From: Bacteroidaceae bacterium
Lineage (GTDB): Bacteria; Bacteroidota; Bacteroidia; Bacteroidales; Bacteroidaceae
NCBI GenBank assembly: GCA_023227685.1
Contig: JALNVG010000007.1
Location: forward strand, 1-30,935
DNA: 30,935 nt
Direction: 5' to 3'
In this document: in pieces, positions 16,643 to 23,866 of the stretch
Layout of the letters: each line of letters opens with the position of its first letter
How positions within the stretch are numbered: the stretch's first letter is position 1
Program-made: the position numbers and the translations under genes
Notes under the pieces: model-generated
What the model was told of the DNA's origin: nothing
The model's database searches: none
Seen by the model: the letters and a program-made list of their open reading frames with translations, nothing else

Positions 16643-18688
16643 TTTTTAAAATTTATAAAGGTAAGTGACTGATGGAATAAAAGGAAGCAACGTGAATTTT
16701 TTTATTGAAGGTATTGTCTTGTTATCATGATCATCTTTGGTTGAATAATAAACGAATGTCGGGTTCATCGCGTTGTATACATTAAAGAGGCTGACGTTCC
16801 ATGTACGCATGCCATATTTGGTTTTTTTGTTAAAATTAGCACTAAGGTTTAGTCTATGGGTCCAAGGCAAGCGATAGTTGTTTCGATGTCCTACATAAGG
16901 TGCATCATCGATGTAATGGCCTGTTGACTCCCCAATCCCACTCATTTGGATAATAGTTGTCTGTTTCTCGGGAATAGTTGTTGTTCCACCCGAATAGCAT
17001 ACCCAAGATGCTCCGAGATCAATAGACTTACTGAATTTGTGCGTTAGTGTAATATTGACGTTATGTCTGCGGTCGTATTTATATGGAAACCATTTGCCAT
17101 AATTAATACTTTCTTTGCCAAACTTTCTTTCGCTTTTAGCTAGAGTGTAAGATACCCAACCTGTAGTTTTACCAATACTTTTTTTAGCCATAAATTCTAT
17201 GCCGATTGTGCGTCCGATACCCATGTCCACTTTGTCTTCCCAACCGGCGGATTTGCCGAAATAGCTTACGCCGTCTTTGTATTCAAGTACATTTTTCATG
17301 TTTTTATAATATGTTTCCATGGAAAATTCCCAATTCCTGATGCCGGAATAATAAGCTCCAAAAGAATATTGATGACTGCGCATCGGTTTTATTTTATCAG
17401 TTACCGGTACCCAGAGGTCAATCGGCATTGCTATCGGTGTGTACGAAAGAAGATGTACGTATTGACTCATTTTTGTATAAGAAGCTTTCAGCGCAATATT
17501 CTGACTGAGTTGATAACGTGCGGATAGACGTGGCTGTGGGGATAAATAAGTTTTATTGTGCACATAAAACATAGAAAAATGCAAGCCTACATTCATGTTA
17601 AATTTCGAACCTATTTTTAGATTATCTTCAGCGTAAAGTGAAACTTCGTTGGCATAAATTTTACTGTTTGAGATGTTGTGGTAAGTTGTGTCTTGTTCGA
17701 TAGTGCCATTGATGGCATTGGCTATCTTTGAAGACACCACTTCAGGGCGAAATTCATGATAAAGGTATTCTGTACCGAATCTAATATCATGGTTTGGTGT
17801 GGGGTTGTAATTAAAATCTATTTGGTAACTCCAATCACGTATGCCGGAATGATATTTTGAATCGTATGTATTGATTATATTTTTTTTATCATCTGTGGTG
17901 TTAGTGGATATTTTTATATCACTAAGATAATTATTATACGCTATGGTGGTGTTGCTGAATAGTTGGTTATTGAAGATGTAATTCCATCGTCCGGAGAATA
18001 TTGTGTTCCCCCAATCCATGTTGTTCTTATTTTGATATTTTTCATTAGTATCATCGTGATCATTATAACTGTTGTAGAAATGGTCTTTCCCGTTATATGC
18101 ATTTATAAATAACCGACTTCTATCAGAAAATTTATGATTTATCTTTGCATTAATGTCATAAAAATAATAACTGAATTTATCGTCTCCAGTCATAAATGGT
18201 TTGGCCAGTATGTCGAAATAAGAACGTCGTGCTGAAAAATTAAAAGCTGTTTTGTTTTTTACAATCGGTCCTTGAATATTTATTTTGCTTGTAAGTAAAC
18301 CAATGCTTAAAATGCCGTGATAATGATTCATGTCACCATCATTGGTGCGGATATCAACAACAGATGATAATCTTCCTCCGAATCTTGCGGGGAAAGAACT
18401 TTTGAAAAGGGTTACTTTCTTAATCGATTCAGGTGGAAAAATGGAAAAGAATCCGAAAAGGTGGTCTACATTATAAAGAGGTATACCGTCGAGCAGAATC
18501 AAGTTCTGGTCCGGTGCTCCACCTCGTATTATTAATCCCACTGATCCATCAACACCCGATTGCACACCTGGCATAAGTTGAATGGTTTTCATTACATCAG
18601 CCTCGCCCAGCATATTCGGTGTGCTTTTTATTTGTGCCATCGGTATTTCGTTGGCTCCCATTTGTGTAGCTACCAATCCGTCTTCTGC

Positions 18689-18696
18689 TTTTTTTT
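18689..18696 (-). other. 8-A homopolymer causing a +1 slip in the TonB receptor
   Basis: On the minus strand eight A follow ATAACATC. With seven A the frame continues as SKKAEDGLVATQ into the plug domain; with eight it reads SKKSRRRIGS and soon stops at 18597. Confidence 0.9.
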
Positions 18697-19269
18697 GATG
18701 TTATAACAACTTCTTGGAGCTGATTACTTTCTTGCATTTTGATATTCATTATAGTATCTCGATGCAGGATAAAGCTACATTGTTTTGTTGCATATCCCAA
18801 ATAAGAAAAATGTAGATCCGTTTTTCCTTTTGGCAGGGTGATTGTGTAGTAGCCGTAAGCATTGGTGGCGGTGCCGAGGTGTTGTATATTTTCTGTCACA
18901 TTTGCTCCGATAAGTGTTTCTGAAGATGTGTTATCGGAAATGTGACCGCTGATGGTAAAGGTTTTTGTATTGGCCTCTGTTTTTATTTTGTGTTGAAGGA
19001 TGATGTATTGTCCTTTGAAGTGATAATTGATAGGTTGATGCCAAAAAGCCTTATTGAGAATATCCCGTAAAGGAACTTGTTTGGCGTTAAGATTGATTTT
19101 ATGTATGGTTTTCACTTCTTCTCCATAAATAAAAGAATAGGATGTTATATTTTCGATTTGTTTTACGAATTCTTTAAGAGTTCCATTTTTTACAGTGATG
19201 GTTAATAGCTTATCTTGATTTTGTGCCTGTATATTAAGGAAGATAAGAGAACATAAACATAGAAAAATA

Positions 19270-19276
19270 TTTTTTT
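19270..19276 (-). other. 7-A homopolymer causing a -1 slip in the receptor signal peptide
   Basis: On the minus strand seven A follow ACGCATAGC. With eight A the Met at 19309 would run into the hydrophobic signal peptide and STN domain (SKKNIFLCLC). With seven it reads SKKIFFYVYV and stops about 20 codons later (TAT TAA). The STN frame itself has a TAG just upstream and no Met. Confidence 0.88.
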
Positions 19277-19322
19277 GCTATGCGTAATGAATTGAAATGC
19301 TTGTTTCATTATAAAATGGTAA

Positions 19323-20195
19323 TTATTTTTGAATAATAATGATAGATGGGTTTTTTGAAGAGAAATTAAAATTAACGATATTTTGAAGTACTATTAAGAT
19401 CTCTGTAATGTTTTCTCCGTTGCGGAATCGGGCAGTGATCCGGTAATCTTTCAACGCCTTGTCTTTAATAATAATCTTGATGCCAAACCAATTGGATAAT
19501 TCGCGGGCAATTTCTTGCATCGGCAGTTGATCAAAGTTCAGTTCTCCATGTGTCCACGCAATTCCATTTTCTCCATTTTTTACGGTATCTTTCTTCAGGC
19601 TTCTTTCTCCTTTGTTATATATGGCCATTTGAAGAGGACATAATATCATCTTTTCCGTATGATCTTTATTGATTACGACCACGGATCCTTTGTAAAGTAT
19701 AGTTCTTATTTCCTGATTATCAGGGTATGCATCAAGATTGAAATGTGTTCCCAATACTTTTACATTTATATCTTCTGTTTTTACAATAAAAGGATGATGT
19801 TTATCTTTGGTTACTTCAAAATAAGCTCCGCCATTCAACTGTACTTCTCGATTTTCAGACTTGAAATGTTTGGGATAGGAGAGTGATGAATAATGATTTA
19901 AGGTTACATTAGTCCCATCGGAAAGCCTAATGGTACGTGTCTCGGAAAGGGTGGAAGCCATTATTAGTTGTTCCGGTTGGCTGTTGGTAATCAGCCAGAA
20001 AAAGGAAAGAACTAATGTAATAGCTGCAGCGGTGGCAAGTATAGGCCTCAGCGTTAAAGGCCGATGCTTCGAGTAATTTATCCGTTTTTTTAATATGGGA
20101 TAAGTTGCCTTGGCTGAAAATAGTCCTCGGGGTGACCTGGTAGAGGCTACTAATTTGTCTAATAACTTTTCAAAAGTCTTTTTTTCTGATTCCAT
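19323..20195 (-). CDS. FecR-family anti-sigma regulator
   Basis: A 290-residue inner-membrane protein. Residues 1-50 are cytoplasmic and basic (the sigma-binding part), 51-70 are a membrane segment (PILATAAAITLVLSFFWLIT), and the periplasmic part holds the FecR domain (TRTIRLSDGTNVTLNHYSSLSYP, GGAYFEVTKDKHHPFIVKT, VKVLGTHFNL) and a C-terminal DUF4974-like segment (LPMQEIARELSNWFGIKI). Family role: it relays the ligand-bound state of an STN-type receptor to the ECF sigma factor encoded just upstream. It starts 85 bases after the sigma stop, and its stop lies 13 bases before the receptor's ATG. Since the receptor is broken as read, the signal input of this relay may be lost. Confidence 0.93.
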   Translation of the reverse strand: MESEKKTFEKLLDKLVASTRSPRGLFSAKATYPILKKRINYSKHRPLTLRPILATAAAITLVLSFFWLITNSQPEQLIMASTLSETRTIRLSDGTNVTLNHYSSLSYPKHFKSENREVQLNGGAYFEVTKDKHHPFIVKTEDINVKVLGTHFNLDAYPDNQEIRTILYKGSVVVINKDHTEKMILCPLQMAIYNKGERSLKKDTVKNGENGIAWTHGELNFDQLPMQEIARELSNWFGIKIIIKDKALKDYRITARFRNGENITEILIVLQNIVNFNFSSKNPSIIIIQK

Positions 20196-20228
20196 TAATT
20201 TATTATAAATATATCAGTTTTATTATTT

Positions 20229-20280
20229 ATAAAGACCGGAAAGTTTAAGAGATTCCCTATGTAGTTTCTCGAAATAAATG
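20229..20280 (-). promoter_or_regulatory. Conserved block upstream of fecR, repeated upstream of the second TonB receptor
   Basis: This 52-base spacer segment matches 26382-26433 at 44 of 52 positions without gaps (hand count). The best-preserved parts on the minus strand are CATTTATTTC at one end, ATAGGGA in the middle and TTCCGGTCTTTAT at the other. It ends 34 bases before the fecR start. It may be the promoter used by the ECF sigma factor for fecR-receptor-lipoprotein expression; that assignment is inference. Confidence 0.6.
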
Positions 20281-20835
20281 TTAAAAGATATTCTTCGGGT
20301 CAATTAATGTTTTAAGTAGACTTACGGCTTTTTGGATTTGTGCATCGACTGTTTTAGTGCTGATATTCATTTCTTTAGCTACTTGTATATAGCTTTTCTT
20401 TTCTTCGCGAATGCCGATAAATACTTCCCGGCAACGTTTGGGGAGTCGGTCGAGGGCTTTTACATAGCGCGCAAATAGTTCCTCGGAAATCAAGGAGTCC
20501 TCCGGTGAAGAGGTCTGCTCCTGTGATTCCGGTAGAACATCTGTAGAAGAAATACAGGATATTGTTTCTTTTTCTATATAATGAAGGGCTGTATTCTTAA
20601 CTAATATAAAGCAATAGTCTTCGATATTTCTTACCTCGAGAAGTTGTTTTCGTTGTTCCCATAGTTTCATAAAAGTATCTAGAACAATTTCTTGAGAGAT
20701 CTCTTCTTTTTTTATATAGTAATAAGCTATGCGGAATAGACGGTCATAAGTCAGATAATAAAAGTCTTGGAAAGCTTTTTGTGAATCTTCTTCTTTTACC
20801 AATCTTAATAGTTTTCTAACCTCCGATTCGGTCAT
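20281..20835 (-). CDS. ECF-type RNA polymerase sigma factor
   Basis: A 184-residue sigma-70-family protein with region 2 at about 20-90 (FYYLTYDRLFRIAYYYIKK, VLDTFMKLWEQR) and the region 4 helix-turn-helix at about 122-175 (LDRLPKRCREVFIG, SYIQVAKEMNISTKTVDAQI). It pairs with the downstream FecR in the usual cell-surface-signalling layout. The frame is open to 20883, overlapping the exonuclease gene, but the Met at 20835 matches the family's N-terminus and leaves a 14-base gap. No strong promoter is visible in front of it, so it may be read through from the exonuclease gene. A decayed copy of its 3' end lies at 26434-26545. Confidence 0.94.
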   Translation of the reverse strand: MTESEVRKLLRLVKEEDSQKAFQDFYYLTYDRLFRIAYYYIKKEEISQEIVLDTFMKLWEQRKQLLEVRNIEDYCFILVKNTALHYIEKETISCISSTDVLPESQEQTSSPEDSLISEELFARYVKALDRLPKRCREVFIGIREEKKSYIQVAKEMNISTKTVDAQIQKAVSLLKTLIDPKNIF

Positions 20836-20849
20836 GATGTTTAAAACAC

Positions 20850-21620
20850 TTATTCTTCGTCTATTATAATGCCAATCGGACAATGATCCGAACCCATAAA
20901 GTCTGAAAGAATAAAAGAATCTTTTAATTGTTTTGTGAGTACTGTGCTAATTAAAAAGTAATCGATGCGCCATCCTACGTTTTTTATTCTGGCTCCGGCA
21001 CGATAACTCCACCATGAATAAGCTTTTTCCTTATTAGGATAAAGATAACGGAAAGTATCAATAAAACCATTTTGCGTAAAATGGTCCATTCCATCAATTT
21101 CTATTTGTGTATAACCGGCGGCTTTATTGTAGTTTTCTTTAGGATGTGCCAAATCGATGGCTTGGTGTGCTACATTGAAATCTCCACAAATGATAACCGG
21201 CTTTTTTTTCTCCAATTGCTTCAAATAGTCCAATAAAGCTTTATCCCATTGTTGGCGATAATTCAATCGAAGTAATTCGCTACCGGAATTTGGTACGTAA
21301 ACATTCACAATATAAAATTGGCCGAATTCTGCTGTAATAGTTCTTCCTTCTTGATCATGTTCGTCAATGCCGATACCGTAGGCTATATGAAAGGGCTCAG
21401 TTTTACTGAGCATCGCCGTTCCAGAGTAGCCCTTACGGGTAGCGGAGGTTGTGTATAGATGATATTCTTTGATGCCAGCCAATGTTTCTGTCACTTGATC
21501 ATTTTGTGCTTTCGTTTCTTGAATGCAAAAGATATCTGCATTCATAGCCTCAAATTGAGTCATAAAATCTTTTTTTATGACAGCTCTTATACCATTAACA
21601 TTCCATGAAATTATCTTCAT
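20850..21620 (-). CDS. xth: Exodeoxyribonuclease III / AP endonuclease
   Basis: A 256-residue DNA-repair enzyme of the exonuclease-endonuclease-phosphatase fold, at the usual family length. Motifs: SWNVNGIRA (5-13), IQETK with the metal-binding glutamate (E35), YVPNSG, GDFNVAH, WRIDYFL, and the C-terminal GSDHCPI with the catalytic Asp-His pair. It cleaves at abasic sites and digests 3' ends in duplex DNA. It lies just upstream of the sigma gene on the same strand with no functional link apparent. A Bacteroides-type promoter ends only a few bases before the ATG. Confidence 0.96.
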   Translation of the reverse strand: MKIISWNVNGIRAVIKKDFMTQFEAMNADIFCIQETKAQNDQVTETLAGIKEYHLYTTSATRKGYSGTAMLSKTEPFHIAYGIGIDEHDQEGRTITAEFGQFYIVNVYVPNSGSELLRLNYRQQWDKALLDYLKQLEKKKPVIICGDFNVAHQAIDLAHPKENYNKAAGYTQIEIDGMDHFTQNGFIDTFRYLYPNKEKAYSWWSYRAGARIKNVGWRIDYFLISTVLTKQLKDSFILSDFMGSDHCPIGIIIDEE

Positions 21621-21624
21621 ACTA

Positions 21625-21656
21625 CAAAGATGAATAATTCTAGTGAGTGTTACAAA
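21625..21656 (-). promoter_or_regulatory. Candidate promoter for exodeoxyribonuclease III
   Basis: The minus strand has TTTG (21653-21656), 20 bases, then CATCTTTG (21625-21632), one mismatch from TAnnTTTG. The spacing is right. Transcription would start at or within a base or two of the ATG, implying a leaderless or nearly leaderless message. Confidence 0.45.
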
Positions 21657-21764
21657 TTATTTAAGATATGTTTTTATTTTATATATACTAAAAACAATAG
21701 ATATTACGTAGTACTACTTTTAATAATTTCACAAACAACATAAAATCTTTGAACTTCTTAGTAG
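21657..21764. other. AT-rich spacer between fabH-like and exonuclease genes
   Basis: No open frame is seen. A 10-base palindrome GTAGTACTAC at 21708-21717 is the only local symmetry, and no terminator hairpin with a T-tract was found. Confidence 0.4.
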
Positions 21765-22745
21765 TTAAAAATTAAAAATCAAACCTGCATAAGAAAAACC
21801 TCCTCCAAAACCAAGAAGGAACATCTTGTCTCCGCGTTTTATTTTGCCTTCTTTCATTGCCAGCCATAAAGCAAGAGGAATGGAATTTGAGGAAGTATTT
21901 CCGCATAAACGTATACTTAGCAATGATTTTTCGTCTGGAATGCCAATATGTTCACATAACTTTGTGATCATTCGGGCATTGGCGCTGTGCGGTACAAACC
22001 AATTAATAGAATCTTGATCAATGCTGTTTTGTTTAAAGAAATCCAAAACCATTTCTGATATATCCCGTGTAACATAAACATATAGAGCCCTTCCGTTTTG
22101 GTTTAATACATGTTTTGATTTGATTTCTTCGCCATTGATATATTCAGAGATATTTGAACAGAATAATTCTTTACCAATGGTACCATTGGTACCTGAAAAA
22201 GAATAGACTTGGTCATTCAAACCTTCTTTGCGCTGAATAATCGTAGCTGTTGCTGCGTCACCAAATAATACACATGTAGCTCTATCCTTATAATCCACAA
22301 TCTTGCTCAGCGTATCAGCGGTGATCAACAATATCTTTTTATATTGTCCCGAAGCAATCAGTGAAAAGGCCATTTGCATCCCATATACATAGCCTGAGCA
22401 GGCAGCATTAAAATCAAGGCTACCTGTATTTGGAATGTTGAAATATGACTGTACCAATGCTGCAACACTTGGAGTATAATAATCTTGGGTAATCGTAGAG
22501 ACCATGATCATGTCTACATCGTCTACTGATACGGAGTTATTGTCTAATAGGTTTTGAACAGCTTTTATAGCCATGTCACTAGAAAATTCAGTCTTCTTGC
22601 TAATTCTTCTTTCTTTTATTCCTGTACGACTATATATCCATTCATCATCTGTTTCAACTATTTTTGATAAATCATCATTTGTCAATTTCTCTTCTGGAAG
22701 GTATGCTCCAATGGCACTTATTTCTGCATTTTTATTAAAAATCAT
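21765..22745 (-). CDS. fabH: Beta-ketoacyl-ACP synthase III (FabH-type), orphan copy
   Basis: A 326-residue thiolase-fold condensing enzyme that would start acyl chains from an acyl-CoA and malonyl-ACP. The triad is complete: Cys116 in DFNAACSGY, His253 in WFVPHSANARM, Asn283 in GNTSSNSIPLAL. GFGGGFSYAG closes the protein as in FabH. The ACSGY and GNTS contexts favour FabH over HMG-CoA synthase or chalcone-type enzymes. It stands alone, without plsX, rpmF or other fab genes, so it may be a secondary copy with a different primer preference. A possible -7 (minus-strand TACTTTCG at 22792-22799) lies 47 bases upstream of the ATG. Confidence 0.92.
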   Translation of the reverse strand: MIFNKNAEISAIGAYLPEEKLTNDDLSKIVETDDEWIYSRTGIKERRISKKTEFSSDMAIKAVQNLLDNNSVSVDDVDMIMVSTITQDYYTPSVAALVQSYFNIPNTGSLDFNAACSGYVYGMQMAFSLIASGQYKKILLITADTLSKIVDYKDRATCVLFGDAATATIIQRKEGLNDQVYSFSGTNGTIGKELFCSNISEYINGEEIKSKHVLNQNGRALYVYVTRDISEMVLDFFKQNSIDQDSINWFVPHSANARMITKLCEHIGIPDEKSLLSIRLCGNTSSNSIPLALWLAMKEGKIKRGDKMFLLGFGGGFSYAGLIFNF

Positions 22746-22926
22746 TCCTGTTTATTTTAGTTATAAATATTGATAACGTATTATTGAGTGGCGAAAGTAC
22801 AAAAAGATGTCAGCAATACATGAAACGCGCCCTATTTTTAACAGCATTTAACCGTGGAGGAGACTTTTACCGATCATCTTATTTATCTATTTAATTTTAT
22901 TATATTAATTAATAATTACGAGAATT
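22746..22926. other. Intergenic region with weak promoter candidate
   Basis: It contains the TACTTTCG half-match for the fabH-like gene. The remainder is AT-rich with no open frame and no clear terminator for the lipoprotein gene upstream. Confidence 0.35.
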
Positions 22927-23853
22927 TTATTCAGAGAAATCCTTAGGTACTATACTATTTGCTGATGAAGTAGAGTAGGCTGTAAAATATCCTCTTGCTC
23001 CATTTGATATATTAGTTGAAATATTTGCGGGAGGTCCGCCAAACATTGGATTCGAACCATCTTTTTGTCCTTGACAATCTTCTATGAAATCAGAATAGCC
23101 TTTGGTTATATTACATATTTCGATATACATTTTATCTCCTGACGACAAGAATACCATGTCTTTGACATCATCATCGTTAAACTTACTAATATTGCTCTTG
23201 TCATAGAAAAGCCATATAGACAGATCATCTACATACATTCCATTCAAACTTGTATCGTCAAAGCCTATATATTTACTGATTTTGTTGTATAAAGTGCCAT
23301 TTATGGTATACTTACAAAAATAATAGTTTGTTTGATCCGCGGGGTCTTGTGCACTGATATTTAATGAATATAAAGTATAACCGGACTCTTTTATTTTTGT
23401 AATATTCATAGAATCCAGTATAATTCGTGTGGGCATTTTGCTCTCAGCTTCATAGTTTTCTGCTGTTCCGTCTAAATCAAAGTCTGTCTTTACTGTTAGT
23501 TTATACGTCCATCCGGGCTTTCCTGCCATTGGTTGTTGTGTCTTATAAATGCCGCTGCCAACAGAATCTTGTGTAAGATTGTAGGTATTAGTGATGTTTG
23601 TACTATCTTCTTCAAGGGTAACAATTGCATCAGAAATACGTTCATTTTCTTTTTGGTCAAAATATCCTGTTGAACTACTTAATGCTATTTCCTGACGGAT
23701 ATAATGATCTGTTATCGTACCATAAACAACAGGAACGGGGATAGAATTATTTGTGTTTATTGTAATATCTTCTGTGCACGAATTAAATAAAATGCTGAAG
23801 AAAACGATTAGCATTGTAATAGTTGTGTTGCTAGGGCTGCTCATTATTTTCAT
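22927..23853 (-). CDS. DUF4249 outer-membrane lipoprotein, partner of the second TonB receptor
   Basis: A 308-residue lipoprotein; signal peptide MLIVFFSILFNSC with lipidated Cys26, followed by TED, an acidic patch as in Bacteroidetes surface-export signals. The frame is open 18 codons further (to 23907), but that start lies inside the receptor gene and would put a polar tail before the signal peptide, so the Met at 23853 is preferred. The body is beta-rich (VPVVYGTITDHYIRQEIALSSS, PGWTYKLTVKTDFDLDG) and belongs to the same DUF4249 type as the protein at 15665. It follows the receptor by 13 bases and probably forms its surface-exposed partner. The ligand is unknown. Confidence 0.82.
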   Translation of the reverse strand: MKIMSSPSNTTITMLIVFFSILFNSCTEDITINTNNSIPVPVVYGTITDHYIRQEIALSSSTGYFDQKENERISDAIVTLEEDSTNITNTYNLTQDSVGSGIYKTQQPMAGKPGWTYKLTVKTDFDLDGTAENYEAESKMPTRIILDSMNITKIKESGYTLYSLNISAQDPADQTNYYFCKYTINGTLYNKISKYIGFDDTSLNGMYVDDLSIWLFYDKSNISKFNDDDVKDMVFLSSGDKMYIEICNITKGYSDFIEDCQGQKDGSNPMFGGPPANISTNISNGARGYFTAYSTSSANSIVPKDFSE

Positions 23854-23866
23854 TTTTAGTGATTCT

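Larger units (their letters stand above)
16646..19309 (-). pseudogene. STN-type TonB-dependent receptor (FecA-like transducer), interrupted by two one-base slips
   Basis: The whole span is 2664 bases and would encode 887 residues if intact: signal peptide (ATG at 19307-19309, then IFLCLCSLIFLNIQAQ in another frame), STN signalling domain (LLTITVKNGTLKEFV onwards), CarboxypepD_reg-like domain (ISGHISDNTSSETLIGANV), plug (IIRGGAPDQNLILLDG) and a barrel ending in Phe. As read, the reading frame breaks twice. A run of seven A at 19270-19276 needs eight to join the signal peptide to the STN frame, and a run of eight A at 18689-18696 needs seven to join TSKKAEDGLVATQ. The two slips offset each other in length. 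Long fragments therefore remain at 18597-19115 and 16646-18676. Explanations are real inactivation, phase variation, or base-calling error. FecR upstream and the DUF4249 gene downstream are intact. Confidence 0.88.
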
